NCBI GenBank assembly: GCA_021781535.1 | Contig: JAJXWO010000001.1 | Location: 62,001 to 126,000 of the forward strand | Length of the DNA stretch: 64,000 bases | Origin: Deltaproteobacteria bacterium | Lineage (GTDB): Bacteria; Desulfobacterota; Desulfuromonadia; Geobacterales; Pseudopelobacteraceae | Direction: 5' to 3' | Part shown: positions 17,795 through 27,804 of the stretch, one piece after another | Layout of the letters: each line of letters starts with the position of its first letter | Numbering within the stretch: the first letter of the stretch is position 1 | Made by a program: the position numbers and the translations under genes | The notes under the pieces: model-generated | The model's input: only the letters and a program-made list of their open reading frames with translations | Told to the model about the DNA's origin: nothing | The model's database searches: none

Positions 17795-18448
17795 ATGAAA
17801 ACAGAACTGCTCACCCCATCAAACAGCACCGTCATCTTTATCGACTTTCAGCCGCAGATGACCTTCGGTGTTGCCAATATTGACCGCCAGCTACTCTTCA
17901 ACAATGTGCTTCTGCTTGCCAAAGCCGCCAAAATATTCAAAGTGCCTACCATTCTCACTACCGTTGAAACAAAAAGCTTCTCGGGTAATATGTGGCCGCA
18001 ACTCCTCGATCTCTTCCCTGACCAGGAACCGATTGAGCGCAGCTCAATGAACTCATGGGAAAGTGAGGAGTTCGTCGCAGCGGTGAAGGCGACGGGAAGA
18101 AAAAAACTGGTCATTGCTGCTCTCTGGACTGAGGTCTGTCTGACATTCCCGGCCCTGGAAGCGCTGAAAGCTGGTTTCGAGGTCTACGGTGTCGAGGATG
18201 CCTCGGGGGGGACAAGTTTAGTCGCCCATAATGCCGCCATGCGCCGCATTGAACAGGCGGGGGCGGTGCCGATGACCGCTCTCCAGATCCTGTTAGAGTA
18301 CCAGCGCGACTGGGCGCATAAGGAAACCTACAATGATGTCATGGCGGTGGTGAAGGAACATTGCGGCGCGTATGGCCAGGGAGTCGAGTATGCCTACACC
18401 ATGGTTCACGGTGCACCGCCAAGCAGAACAGGAGCAGCAGGGCACTGA
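17795..18448 (+). CDS. Isochorismatase-family cysteine hydrolase (YcaC-like)
   Basis: The protein has 217 residues. FIDFQPQM gives the catalytic Asp and ALWTEVCL gives the catalytic Cys; the MNSWES stretch matches the YcaC branch rather than true isochorismatases. YcaC itself has no firmly established substrate. GGAAGGAGAGG precedes the ATG. It lies 40 bases before an amidohydrolase gene, and the two are probably co-transcribed. The 265 bases upstream, after the cold-shock terminator, show no gene. Confidence 0.87.
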   Translation: MKTELLTPSNSTVIFIDFQPQMTFGVANIDRQLLFNNVLLLAKAAKIFKVPTILTTVETKSFSGNMWPQLLDLFPDQEPIERSSMNSWESEEFVAAVKATGRKKLVIAALWTEVCLTFPALEALKAGFEVYGVEDASGGTSLVAHNAAMRRIEQAGAVPMTALQILLEYQRDWAHKETYNDVMAVVKEHCGAYGQGVEYAYTMVHGAPPSRTGAAGH

Positions 18449-18488
18449 GCCATGGAAAGCTTGAAAACTGCCTACAGGGGGTGGAAAT

Positions 18489-20315
18489 ATGATCGCACCT
18501 GAGCTGATGTTACATAATGGAGCTATTACCACATGTGATGATATGCGTCCCCAGGTATCTGCTGTTGCCATAGCCGACGGACGCATAACCGCCATTGGCG
18601 GTGAAGAACTTGTAGACACTGCTAAAAATGGTACACAACTGATTAACCTTAAAGGGAAACGCGTTATTCCGGGTCTCAACGACTCACACATCCATGTTAT
18701 CCGCGGCGGACTCAATTTCAACATGGAGTTGCGCTGGGATGGGGTGCCGACACTTGCATTGGCACTTCACATGCTGAAAGAACAGGCCAGGCGCACTCCC
18801 CCACCTCAGTGGGTGCGGGTCATCGGCGGCTGGACGGAGTTTCAGTTTGCCGAGCGGCGCATGCCGACTCTCGATGAAATCAACGCCGTGTCACCTGATA
18901 CCCCGGTATTTGTCCTCCATCTCTATGACCGGGCTTTCGTCAACAAAGCGGGGCTGCATGTGCTTGGCTATACGAAGGAAACGCCCGATCCGCCGGGAGG
19001 AGTAATCCAGCGCGACCGGGCCGGCAATCCGACCGGGCTTCTGATCGCGAAGCCGAATGCACTGATCCTGTATGCCAGTCTGGCCAAAGGGCCAAAGCTT
19101 GGTTTCGACGATCAGGTCAATTCCACCCGTCACTTCATGCGCGAGCTGAACCGGCTGGGGATCACCAGCTGTATTGATGCGGGCGGTGGATTCCAGAACT
19201 TTCCCGATGATTATCGTGTGGTCGCGGAACTGGCCGACCGGAATGAATTGACGTTGAGAATCGCATACAACCTGTTCACCCAGCGCCCGAAAGAGGAATA
19301 TGACGATTTTGCCCAATGGACCGGTATGACCGAACCGGGGAAGGGAAATGATGTCTATAAGGTGAACGGTGCCGGCGAGATGCTGGTCTTCTCCGCCGCC
19401 GACTTTGAAGATTTCCTGGAGCCTCGTCCTGATCTTCAGCCGGTCTTGGAGGCCGAACTGAAAAAGGTAATCAGCCTGCTGGTGGAAAAACGCTGGCCGT
19501 TCCGGCTACATGCTACCTACGATGAATCCATTTCACGTTTTCTGGACGTTTTCGAGGGGATCAACCGGGATATTCCCTTTAACGGCTTGCGCTGGTTTTT
19601 CGACCATGCCGAAACCATCTCGGACCGGAACCTGGAACGGGTGCGACAACTTGAAGGAGGCATTGCCATTCAGGATCGCATGGCCTTCCAGGGTGAATAT
19701 TTTGTTGCGCGATACGGGCAGGATGCCGCACGGATGACCCCGCCGATCTCAAAAATGCTGAACATGGGCATACCGGTGGGCGCCGGTACGGACGCTACCA
19801 GGGTGTCCAGCTACAATCCGTGGGTATCGCTCTATTGGCTGGTGACAGGTAAAACCGTGGGCGGATTGTCATTGTATGACGAGAACAACCGCCTTGACCG
19901 GACCACGGCCCTGCGTCTCTATACCGAGGGAAGTTCGTGGTTTTCGGGAGATGAGGGGAAAAAAGGAGGAATCGCGGTGGGACAGCTTGCCGATCTGGCA
20001 GTGCTGTCGGCCGATTATTTTGCCGTGCCTGATGAGGACATTAAAGGGATAGAGTCGCTGCTTACCATCATGGGCGGACGGATCGTGCATGGAAGCGGCC
20101 ATTTCAGCAGTCTGGCTCCGCCACTGCCACCAGTATCCCCCGGTTGGTCACCGACTGGGGTATATGGTGGGGCGTACAGAAAAGCACATGGTGGGTCGGG
20201 GGGTAATGCACCGGCATCTGCGCTCTCGTCCACCAATCCGCTCCATCAACATACCCATGCGGTGTTTGGCGAAAGCGACCTCTGGGGCGTTGGGTGCACA
20301 TGCTTTGCGTTTTGA
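18489..20315 (+). CDS. YtcJ-like metal-dependent amidohydrolase
   Basis: The protein has 608 residues. The amidohydrolase metal motif is in NDSHIHV, with GGWTEF, the LHATYDESI stretch, WFFDHAE and GAGTDATR later, as in the YtcJ group. The C-terminus ends in a Cys-containing GVGCTCFAF tail, which recurs in this subfamily. It likely hydrolyses a C-N bond in a small metabolite; the substrate is unknown. GGGGGTGG is upstream of the ATG. The pairing with a YcaC-like hydrolase suggests a joint catabolic or detoxification step. Confidence 0.85.
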   Translation: MIAPELMLHNGAITTCDDMRPQVSAVAIADGRITAIGGEELVDTAKNGTQLINLKGKRVIPGLNDSHIHVIRGGLNFNMELRWDGVPTLALALHMLKEQARRTPPPQWVRVIGGWTEFQFAERRMPTLDEINAVSPDTPVFVLHLYDRAFVNKAGLHVLGYTKETPDPPGGVIQRDRAGNPTGLLIAKPNALILYASLAKGPKLGFDDQVNSTRHFMRELNRLGITSCIDAGGGFQNFPDDYRVVAELADRNELTLRIAYNLFTQRPKEEYDDFAQWTGMTEPGKGNDVYKVNGAGEMLVFSAADFEDFLEPRPDLQPVLEAELKKVISLLVEKRWPFRLHATYDESISRFLDVFEGINRDIPFNGLRWFFDHAETISDRNLERVRQLEGGIAIQDRMAFQGEYFVARYGQDAARMTPPISKMLNMGIPVGAGTDATRVSSYNPWVSLYWLVTGKTVGGLSLYDENNRLDRTTALRLYTEGSSWFSGDEGKKGGIAVGQLADLAVLSADYFAVPDEDIKGIESLLTIMGGRIVHGSGHFSSLAPPLPPVSPGWSPTGVYGGAYRKAHGGSGGNAPASALSSTNPLHQHTHAVFGESDLWGVGCTCFAF

Positions 20316-20386
20316 GATAATGTATCAGGAGATGCTGCCGGAACATTTCTGCAATCCTGAGTGGAGTGAATCCGGAGGAAGTAATC

Positions 20387-21523
20387 ATGGCAATAGCAGC
20401 AATCATATCCGGCATTGCTCTGGTTCTGCTGGTTCTGTGGGAGGGGTTTGAGACCATCATCCTGCCGCGCCGCGTGACGCGGCGTTTCCGGCTCACCCGT
20501 TTTTTCTACAGGAGCAGCTGGCGCCCGTGGGTGAGGATCGTCATGGCGTTGGTTCCCGCTCGGCGGCGGGAAACCTGGCTGAGCTATTTCGGACCGCTGT
20601 CGCTGCTGCTGCTCCTGAGTGTCTGGGCGGTCGGTCTGATCACCGGATTTGCTCTTATTCATTGGGGACTCGGCTCAGCCGTGCTGGCCATGAACGGTGA
20701 AGCAAACTTCTTTACCGACTTCTATCTGAGCGGGACTACTTTTTTCACTCTTGGAATGGGAGACGTCCTTCCTCGCACATCTTTGGCGCGCCTGCTGGTA
20801 GTCATGGAATCGGGAATGGGGTTTGCCTTTCTCGCCCTGGTGATCGGTTACCTGCCTGCTCTCAATCAGTCCTTCGCGCGCCGTGAAGTAAGCATCTCTC
20901 TCCTTGATGCCCGTGCCGGTTCACCTCCCACCGCCTCGGAAATGCTGCGCCGGCACGGTCACGAACGGGGGAAAGAGGAACTACGCCAGCTTTTGCATGA
21001 ATGGGAGCGCTGGTCGGCGGAATTTCTCGAAGGGCACCTTTCCTATCCGGTTCTCGCCTATTTTCGCTCCCAGCACGACAACCAGTCATGGCTCGCTGCC
21101 CTGACCGCGATTCTCGATACCTGCGCGCTGATTATGGCCGGTTTGGAGGGTGCCTGCGAGCGCCAGGCGGAACTTACCTTTGCCATGGCCCGCCACGCTG
21201 TTGTCGATCTTTCACTGGTCTTCAGAACCAGCCCACGGGATCCGGTCCCTGACCGCCTGCCAGCGGAGAAGTTGATGGAGCTGCGTCTATTCCTGACCGG
21301 CAACGGTCAAAAAGTGCGTAATGAAGAGTCTTTTGCCGTGAAACTCAATGAGTTGCGTCTTATGTATGAGCCATACGTCCACGCACTGTCCACCCACTTT
21401 CAGGTTGGCCTCCCCCCCTGGATCGGAAATGAAAACTGGGTGGACAACTGGAAGGGAAGCTTCTGGGAACACTCCGGGAAGGGAAGACACGCTGCGAGGA
21501 AAAGCAGAGCCGACCATTTCTGA
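20387..21523 (+). CDS. Two-transmembrane ion-channel-like protein with atypical filter
   Basis: The protein has about 378 residues. The N-terminal half has membrane segments near residues 1-20, 68-92 and 132-155, and a re-entrant pore loop with TLGMGD (121-126) where K+ channels normally have TVGYGD. The C-terminal half (about 165-378) is soluble and helical, with no RCK/TrkA-N signature that I can see. It belongs with the Ion_trans_2-type channels; whether it passes K+ is open given the filter change. I chose ATG 20387 because GGAGGAA sits six bases upstream; a GTG at 20366 is less likely. Confidence 0.75.
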   Translation: MAIAAIISGIALVLLVLWEGFETIILPRRVTRRFRLTRFFYRSSWRPWVRIVMALVPARRRETWLSYFGPLSLLLLLSVWAVGLITGFALIHWGLGSAVLAMNGEANFFTDFYLSGTTFFTLGMGDVLPRTSLARLLVVMESGMGFAFLALVIGYLPALNQSFARREVSISLLDARAGSPPTASEMLRRHGHERGKEELRQLLHEWERWSAEFLEGHLSYPVLAYFRSQHDNQSWLAALTAILDTCALIMAGLEGACERQAELTFAMARHAVVDLSLVFRTSPRDPVPDRLPAEKLMELRLFLTGNGQKVRNEESFAVKLNELRLMYEPYVHALSTHFQVGLPPWIGNENWVDNWKGSFWEHSGKGRHAARKSRADHF

Positions 21524-21584
21524 TCACCCACGCGTCTGTCTGTTTTGGTGGTACTCTTGGTGGTAAACGCGTGCCGCCCGAAAC

Positions 21585-22949
21585 TCAAAGCCACGTTAGT
21601 ACGAAGGCACGCAGTCTCCCGCCATTTTCATCGCGGTAGTAAACCACCTTGATATTTTTCGCGACCTTCCCGCGCTGGATCAGGTATCCTTCCTTTTTTT
21701 CGGAAGTTTCAATGCTGAAGTCGGGCGTTTTCGTGATCTGATGGAGCACATTTTTCATGAAGGCTTCCGGCACTCCCTGCCCGCCACGGTCAATTACCTG
21801 AATGGCTTTGATGACATTGGCCTCGCGCAGTACTTTGAATTCGGTGACCTTCCCCCTGTATCGTTCCCACCCCGGATTGGCGGCGCTGAACTTTTTGTCA
21901 AGGCCGGACTGCGGTACGAACTCAGGCAGGCGTGACGGTCGTGCTTCGGTAGGTGCTGCAGGGGTCGGGCTCTTTGAATCACGGTTTCCGGCAATATCAG
22001 TCAGTACGGCTTTATCGCTTATCTTGTCCTGCTCCACGGAAGTTGTCGGCGCGGCACTGATTGCAGCTGTCGGCGTTTTGGCTGCGGCCGAATCTGTTTT
22101 GGAAGCCGGCGACCTTTGCTGCAGGTAGGTTACGGCAATTACGGCGACGATAACCGGCACCAGCCAGAGAAGAAAAGTACTTCTTTTAGGACGTGTTGGT
22201 TTGGATTCAATAGTATCAATGCTCTCGGCGTCCCAGTCATGAGCAAAAGATGGAGTTTCCTGGTTGAGAGCCTCGGGTTCAGGTGTGCTGCTGACGGCAT
22301 TGTCAAAGGAGCTGTTGAATTCGGAATAGACGGTTAATCGCGGTCGGGGTGCGTAGGTTATTCCCTGCTCTTCCAAAGATGGTTCGGCCGTCGCCGGCGT
22401 GGCAACCGGAAACTGCAGATCAGCATTGGGCTCTTGAGGTGGCGTCGCTTCAGAATCCGGGTGATCACCGAGGAGAGCGGACGTTTCTACTGCGCTTACC
22501 GGTTGAGGATTGGGGGCGGAGGATGCGGCGGCTTCCGCTGATGCAACAGGTTCTAGCGCTGCAGCGTCGCCATTTTTCTTTTGTTTATTTAAAAGCGTGG
22601 CAAGAAGACGGTGCAATTCCGATAGCATCTGGCCATCATCTGCCGAAGTATCGAGCCAGCCCTGATAAGGTTTGAGAATTGCGTCATTTGTCTGGTCGGG
22701 AGCGGCCAGCAGGACAAAGCGCGAGCGCTTGCGACCCAACTGCTTTTTCAGGTGCATGATCAGAATGTCGGCAGAGAGCCCGGATAAGTGCGTCTGGACA
22801 AAGACAATATCCGGTTTTTCAATAACGATTTCTTCTCCACCCTTTTCGAGGTTGTTAACGACGCGGAGACGAATGTTTTTGTCTTCGGTCAGACGGCCAA
22901 AAACCTTTCGCAGCCGTGCAACATCGGTGATTAATAGCAGATTGGTCAC
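21585..22949 (-). CDS. Membrane protein with degenerate receiver-like N-terminus and periplasmic C-terminal domain
   Basis: I do not recognise the whole protein (454 residues). Residues 1-120 look like a response-regulator receiver fold (LLLITDVARLRKVFGRLTED, then KPDIVFVQTHLSG), but the phosphoacceptor Asp is replaced (Gln52/Thr53). Residues 121-257 are a low-complexity Pro/Ala/Glu-rich linker. One membrane segment lies at 258-276 (TFLLWLVPVIVAVIAVTYL). A Pro/Ala/Ser/Thr-rich stretch follows, then a folded C-terminal domain of about 105 residues (LDKKFSAANPGWERYRGKV onward). The start is a GTG after AAGGAGG. It is convergent with the channel gene. Confidence 0.75.
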   Translation of the reverse strand: MTNLLLITDVARLRKVFGRLTEDKNIRLRVVNNLEKGGEEIVIEKPDIVFVQTHLSGLSADILIMHLKKQLGRKRSRFVLLAAPDQTNDAILKPYQGWLDTSADDGQMLSELHRLLATLLNKQKKNGDAAALEPVASAEAAASSAPNPQPVSAVETSALLGDHPDSEATPPQEPNADLQFPVATPATAEPSLEEQGITYAPRPRLTVYSEFNSSFDNAVSSTPEPEALNQETPSFAHDWDAESIDTIESKPTRPKRSTFLLWLVPVIVAVIAVTYLQQRSPASKTDSAAAKTPTAAISAAPTTSVEQDKISDKAVLTDIAGNRDSKSPTPAAPTEARPSRLPEFVPQSGLDKKFSAANPGWERYRGKVTEFKVLREANVIKAIQVIDRGGQGVPEAFMKNVLHQITKTPDFSIETSEKKEGYLIQRGKVAKNIKVVYYRDENGGRLRAFVLTWL

Positions 22950-23045
22950 AAAGGCCTCCTTCTCAATAAAGATGTCATTGTACGAAATGGAAGCGCGTTA
23001 ATCAACAGTTATGCTGAACAAGCGCCCGTTAATTGTGCTTTTAGT

Positions 23046-23075
23046 TTGACAAAACAGTGTGGTGAAAATTATTAT
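23046..23075 (+). promoter_or_regulatory. Candidate sigma-70 promoter of leuB
   Basis: TTGACA and TATTAT are separated by 18 bases, 40 bases before the leuB ATG. No leader peptide or T-box was seen between them. Confidence 0.65.
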
Positions 23076-23115
23076 CACAAGATTGGGAATATGATGTGAA
23101 CTTATTGGAGGATTT

Positions 23116-24204
23116 ATGGGCAAAATGTATAAAATAGCAGTGTTAGCGGGCGATGGCATCGGCCCTGAGGTTATGGCCGAGGCTCTTAACGTACTTGATG
23201 CTGTCGAGAAAAAGTTTGATGTAACATTTACCCGTACCCCTGCCAATGTGGGGGGAGCCGGCATCGACAACGAGGGCAAGGCGCTTCCGCAAAGCACGAT
23301 TGACATTTGCAAGGCATCTGACGCGATACTCTTCGGTTCGGTTGGCGGCCCGAAATGGGAAACACTTCCTCCTGACGAGCAGCCTGAACGCGGAGCTTTG
23401 CTGCCGCTCCGCAAGATATTCGGATTGTACGCAAACCTGCGGCCTGCCATCATCTTTCCTTCATTGACCGGAGCATCATCACTCAAGGAAGAGGTGATAA
23501 GTGGCGGTTTCAATATTCTGGTTATTCGTGAACTGACGGGAGGAATCTATTTTTCCCAACCGAAAGGTATTGAAGGTGTTGGCCGCGAGCGGGTTGGCAT
23601 TGATACGTTGCGTTACTCCGTGCCGGAGATTGAACGCATCACTCATGTCGCTTTTCAGTCTGCCCGCAAGCGCGACAAAAAGGTGTGCTCCATCGACAAA
23701 GCGAACGTCCTTTCCTCTTCCGTGCTCTGGCGCGAAATTGTTATCGGCATTGCCAAGGAATATCCGGATGTTGAACTGACCCATATGTATGTTGATAATG
23801 CTGCCATGCAGCTGGTGAAATGGCCCAAGCAGTTTGACGTGATTCTTGCCGAAAACATGTTTGGTGATATCCTTTCCGATGAAGCCGCCATGTTGACCGG
23901 TTCGCTCGGTATGCTTCCTTCAGCTTCGCTGGCGGAAGGCTCTTTCGGCATGTATGAGCCCTCTGGTGGCTCTGCTCCTGATATTGCCGGCCAGGGTATT
24001 GCCAATCCGATTGCCCAGATTCTTTCGGCCGCAATGATGCTCAAGTTTTCTTTCGGGATGCTGGATGCCGCAGATGCCATTGACAACGCCGTAAAGAAAG
24101 TGCTCGATCAGGGCTACCGCACCGCTGACATCTACCAGAAGAAAGATGGCGAGAAGCTGGTGAACACAAAGGAAATCGGCGCGGCAATTATTGCAAATCT
24201 GTAA
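23116..24204 (+). CDS. leuB: 3-Isopropylmalate dehydrogenase
   Basis: The protein has 362 residues. It catalyses the NAD-dependent oxidative decarboxylation of 3-isopropylmalate in leucine biosynthesis. The family motifs are present: [13 protein letters not shown] at the N-terminus, [14 protein letters not shown], and the metal/NAD region [20 protein letters not shown] followed by [18 protein letters not shown]. The TATTGGAGG ribosome binding site is well placed. asd follows after 31 bases, so the two probably form an amino-acid biosynthesis operon. Confidence 0.96.
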   Translation: MGKMYKIAVLAGDGIGPEVMAEALNVLDAVEKKFDVTFTRTPANVGGAGIDNEGKALPQSTIDICKASDAILFGSVGGPKWETLPPDEQPERGALLPLRKIFGLYANLRPAIIFPSLTGASSLKEEVISGGFNILVIRELTGGIYFSQPKGIEGVGRERVGIDTLRYSVPEIERITHVAFQSARKRDKKVCSIDKANVLSSSVLWREIVIGIAKEYPDVELTHMYVDNAAMQLVKWPKQFDVILAENMFGDILSDEAAMLTGSLGMLPSASLAEGSFGMYEPSGGSAPDIAGQGIANPIAQILSAAMMLKFSFGMLDAADAIDNAVKKVLDQGYRTADIYQKKDGEKLVNTKEIGAAIIANL

Positions 24205-24235
24205 AACTCACTTCAATCAGAAAAGGAATGCACCC

Positions 24236-25336
24236 ATGAAAGTTGGAATCGTCGGATGGCGCGGTATGGTTGGTTCGGTTCTTATGCAGCGTATGCAGGA
24301 AGAAAACGACTTTGCTCTGGGCTTTGAACCGGTGTTTTTTACGACTTCCCAGGCTGGACAGCCGGCCCCGATGAACGCAGGCACCCTGAAGGACGCCTCG
24401 GATCTCTCCGAGCTTAAAAAGCTGGATGTGATCATCACGTGCCAGGGAGGCGACTACACCAAGGCGGTTCACCCCGAGTTGCGCAAACAGGGGTGGAACG
24501 GTTATTGGATCGATGCTGCCAGCACTCTCAGGATGGAGCCAAACGCCGTCATTATCCTCGACCCGGTCAACCGGGGTGTGATTGATGCGGCTCTTGCCAA
24601 AGGAGAGAAGGATTTTATCGGCGGCAACTGTACTGTCAGCCTGATGTTGATGGCTCTCGGCGGTCTGTTCCGTGCCGGAGTGGTTGAATGGATCAGCTCC
24701 ATGACCTATCAGGCGGCAAGCGGCGCCGGTGCTCCCAATATGCGTGAGCTGCTGGCGCAGATGGGTGCCTTGAACGGAGTCGTTGCAGAAGAGTTGAAAA
24801 ATCCGGGGTCGGCAATACTTGAAATAGACCGGAAGGTCACTGCTACATTGCGGGATGGGTCCATGCCCACCAAAGAGTTCGGTTTCCCGCTGGCCGGAAG
24901 TGTACTCCCCTGGATTGACCGGGAGGTTGAAGATGGCCAGAGCCGCGAGGAGCTGAAAGGTTTTCAGGAAACCAACAAGATCCTCGGTACGGCAACTCCG
25001 ATCCCGGTGGATGGCATTTGTGTGCGGGTGGGCGCCATGCGCTGCCACAGCCAGGCCTTGACGATCAAGCTGAACAAGGATCTGCCCGTCGCCGAAATCG
25101 AAAATCTGATCAAGAATGATAATCAGTGGGTCAAGCTGATCCCGAATACCAAGGCCGATTCCCTTGCAGGGCTCACCCCGGCTACGGTTTCGGGAACGCT
25201 GTCTGTCCCGGTCGGCCGCGTACGCAAGATGAAGATGGGGCCGCAGTACCTGTCGGCCTTCACCTGCGGCGATCAGCTCCTCTGGGGAGCGGCGGAACCG
25301 CTCCGCCGGATGCTGCGGATTCTGCTGGAAAAATAG
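24236..25336 (+). CDS. asd: Aspartate-semialdehyde dehydrogenase
   Basis: The protein has 366 residues and matches the gammaproteobacterial-length Asd branch, starting [20 protein letters not shown]. The catalytic Cys132 lies in [15 protein letters not shown], and the catalytic His in [11 protein letters not shown]. It reduces aspartyl phosphate to aspartate semialdehyde on the path to lysine, threonine, methionine and diaminopimelate. An upstream in-frame start at 24191 lies inside leuB and is rejected. A terminator follows. Confidence 0.96.
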   Translation: MKVGIVGWRGMVGSVLMQRMQEENDFALGFEPVFFTTSQAGQPAPMNAGTLKDASDLSELKKLDVIITCQGGDYTKAVHPELRKQGWNGYWIDAASTLRMEPNAVIILDPVNRGVIDAALAKGEKDFIGGNCTVSLMLMALGGLFRAGVVEWISSMTYQAASGAGAPNMRELLAQMGALNGVVAEELKNPGSAILEIDRKVTATLRDGSMPTKEFGFPLAGSVLPWIDREVEDGQSREELKGFQETNKILGTATPIPVDGICVRVGAMRCHSQALTIKLNKDLPVAEIENLIKNDNQWVKLIPNTKADSLAGLTPATVSGTLSVPVGRVRKMKMGPQYLSAFTCGDQLLWGAAEPLRRMLRILLEK

Positions 25337-25368
25337 CCGTCAGGCTCCGAAATTTGTTTTATGGAGTT

Positions 25369-25396
25369 AGCGCCCCGTTTGGGGCGCTTTCTGTTT
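25369..25396 (+). terminator. Terminator after asd
   Basis: AGCGCCCC, loop GTTT, GGGGCGCT, then TTCTGTTT. A perfect 8-bp GC-rich stem with a modest T tract. Confidence 0.85.
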
Positions 25397-25428
25397 GGGG
25401 TGGTAGAGGGAAAGAAACGAGGTAATGT

Positions 25429-27804
25429 ATGAAAAATGCGCACGATAAACCCGAACTCCTCGCTCCGGCCGGCTCGCTGGAATCCTTTTTTGCCGCTATG
25501 GAGAAAGGCGCCGACGCCGTGTATGCGGGGCTGCAGGAGTTTTCAGCCCGGGCCCGGGCCAAAAATTTTACTCTTTCCCAGATGGAGCGGATGCTGGCCT
25601 ATGCCCACGGCCAGAACCGGCGAATCTACATAACCCTTAATACTCTGGTGAAGGAAAAGGAACTGCCGCAGCTGGTGGATACGCTGGCGGCCCTGGCGGG
25701 GATGCGGGTCGATGGCGTTATTTTGCAGGATATGGCGGTGGCGCGGCTGATCCGGAATCACTTCCCCTCCATCCCGCTGCATGCGTCAACCCAGATGACG
25801 ATACACAATACGCCGGGAGTCAAGATGCTGGAGAAGCTCGGTTTCCAGCGGGCGGTGCTGGCGCGGGAACTGGCGGTTGATGAAATTGCCGCCATTGCCG
25901 CTTCCACCCCGGTCGAGATTGAATGTTTCGTCCATGGCGCCCTTTGCTTCTCTATTTCCGGCCAATGTTTCTTCTCTTCACTGCTGGGTGGCCATAGCGG
26001 CAACCGCGGCCGTTGCGCTCAGCCGTGCCGACGACTTTACAGCCATCGCGGCAAGGAGGGGCATTACTTTTCCACCAGCGATCTGTCGGCAATAGATCTT
26101 GTCCCTGAGCTGATCAAGGCCGGTGTTAAATCTCTCAAGATTGAGGGGCGGATGAAATCGGCCGAGTACGTTGCCACTGTGGTTGAAGCCTACCGCAGCG
26201 TGCTTGATGCGCCGGAAAAATCACGCACGGAAGCGTTGGCGGTTGCCAAGGGAATGCTGAAATATTCTTTTGGCCGCACTCCGACCAAGGGATTCCTGGC
26301 CTCACAGCAGCCGGATGATATCGCTAATCCCTGGCAAAAGGGAGGGACGGGGCGCTTTATCGGGCAGATAAAAAGTATCAAAGGGAAAAGTCTGGTTTTT
26401 GAAACCAGGGATGCACTGTATGTGGGGGACCGTTTGCGGGCACAGCCCAAAAGTGACATGGCCGGCCAGGCCTGGACCCTGCGCGAGATTATGCTCAATC
26501 GGAAAAAGGTGATGGAGGCTCCGGCCGGAAGTCTCGTAGAGGTGGAAACGCCGTTCAGTTTCTCGGTCGGTGACTCAATCTATAAAGTATCATCCAGAGA
26601 AGCTTACACCTTGAGTGATAGCGCGTGTCAGCGCCGCCTTGACGGGGCGGGACAAGGGGACAAGCTCCCCTGCCGACTGGTTGTCTCCCTGAAGGACGAA
26701 CAGCTCACGATTGCTGCCGACGTGGCGGGGTTCCATCATGAACTCGGTTTTCCGGTTGGTCCACTGGAACCGGCGCGCAGTGGTGATATGCAGGCGGTGC
26801 TGTTCGGACAGTTCTCGAAATGCGGCGATACCCCCTTCCGGCTCGAAGCGCTGGAAGCGCCCGCCTTTCCGGCGGTACTGATCCCGTCGGCCCTGTTCAA
26901 GGATCTGCGCCGCCGCTTTTATCAACAATTGCGTGAGGCGTCTACGGCCGTTTTCCGTGACCAGATTGCTTCTGCCCGCAAGAGCGCGCTACGTGATGTG
27001 GAAACGGTGCGGGGAGCCAAAGGTCGGACCGTTGCACATGAGACATTGACTGTCGTTATGGACGATCCGAAAGAGTGGCGCTTTCCGCTTCAAAGCGGGG
27101 CTGATGCGACGCTGCTGCCGCTGTCGAAAGCGGCAATCCACCAGATTTCCACAGCGGTTCCACGCATGCGCGGTGCGGAAGAACAGATAATCTGGCAGCT
27201 CCCCTTTATTCTTTTTGACCGTGACATTTCTCTGTACCGCGATACGATTAAAACCCTCTACCGCTACGGTTTCCGCCGTTTCGAAGCAGCCAACGTGTCT
27301 CACTTCGAGCTGTTGCGTGGACATGAAGGCGTACGTATCTCGACCTGGCACCGCTGTTTTTCACTCAACAGCCAGGCGCTGGCCGCCTGGCAGGAATTCG
27401 GCGCCGAAGCGGCAACCCTCTATCTGGAGGATGACAGCAGTAATCTTGCCGATTTACTCAAGGCTGGCGTTGATATTGAACAACGGGTGCTGGTCTATTC
27501 ACCACTTCCGGTTATGACCACCAAGATTCGTCTTAAAGATGTGCATGCCAATACTCCGCTCCGTTCAGACCGCGGGGAAACGTATCGCGTCACCAGCCAC
27601 GACGGTCTGCAGACGATCAGTTCTGCACAGAACTTCTCCCTGACTGCCCGGCATGGTGAATTACGGCATCTGGGGTGCAGCTCGTTTGTGATCGACCTTA
27701 GTGAAGAGCCGCGCGAACGGTGGGGGGAAATTATGGCGGCATTCAAGTCGGGGCGGGAACTGCCCGGCACAACAGAATTCAATTATGCCGCGGAGCTGAT
27801 CTAA
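25429..27804 (+). CDS. Peptidase U32-family protein, RlhA-like
   Basis: The protein has 791 residues. The N-terminal third carries the U32 signature: ELLAPAGSLESFFAAMEKGADAVY... (starts at residue 9), the ECFVHGALCFSISGQCF motif, and the RGRCAQPCRR cysteine cluster; SLKIEGRMKSAEYV follows. The C-terminal region matches the DUF3656-type extension of E. coli RlhA (YdcP), which makes 5-hydroxycytidine at 23S rRNA position 2501. The four cysteines in this region probably bind an iron-sulfur cluster. The protein is longer than E. coli RlhA (about 650), with an extra C-terminal segment. The exact role is inferred. Confidence 0.85.
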   Translation: MKNAHDKPELLAPAGSLESFFAAMEKGADAVYAGLQEFSARARAKNFTLSQMERMLAYAHGQNRRIYITLNTLVKEKELPQLVDTLAALAGMRVDGVILQDMAVARLIRNHFPSIPLHASTQMTIHNTPGVKMLEKLGFQRAVLARELAVDEIAAIAASTPVEIECFVHGALCFSISGQCFFSSLLGGHSGNRGRCAQPCRRLYSHRGKEGHYFSTSDLSAIDLVPELIKAGVKSLKIEGRMKSAEYVATVVEAYRSVLDAPEKSRTEALAVAKGMLKYSFGRTPTKGFLASQQPDDIANPWQKGGTGRFIGQIKSIKGKSLVFETRDALYVGDRLRAQPKSDMAGQAWTLREIMLNRKKVMEAPAGSLVEVETPFSFSVGDSIYKVSSREAYTLSDSACQRRLDGAGQGDKLPCRLVVSLKDEQLTIAADVAGFHHELGFPVGPLEPARSGDMQAVLFGQFSKCGDTPFRLEALEAPAFPAVLIPSALFKDLRRRFYQQLREASTAVFRDQIASARKSALRDVETVRGAKGRTVAHETLTVVMDDPKEWRFPLQSGADATLLPLSKAAIHQISTAVPRMRGAEEQIIWQLPFILFDRDISLYRDTIKTLYRYGFRRFEAANVSHFELLRGHEGVRISTWHRCFSLNSQALAAWQEFGAEAATLYLEDDSSNLADLLKAGVDIEQRVLVYSPLPVMTTKIRLKDVHANTPLRSDRGETYRVTSHDGLQTISSAQNFSLTARHGELRHLGCSSFVIDLSEEPRERWGEIMAAFKSGRELPGTTEFNYAAELI

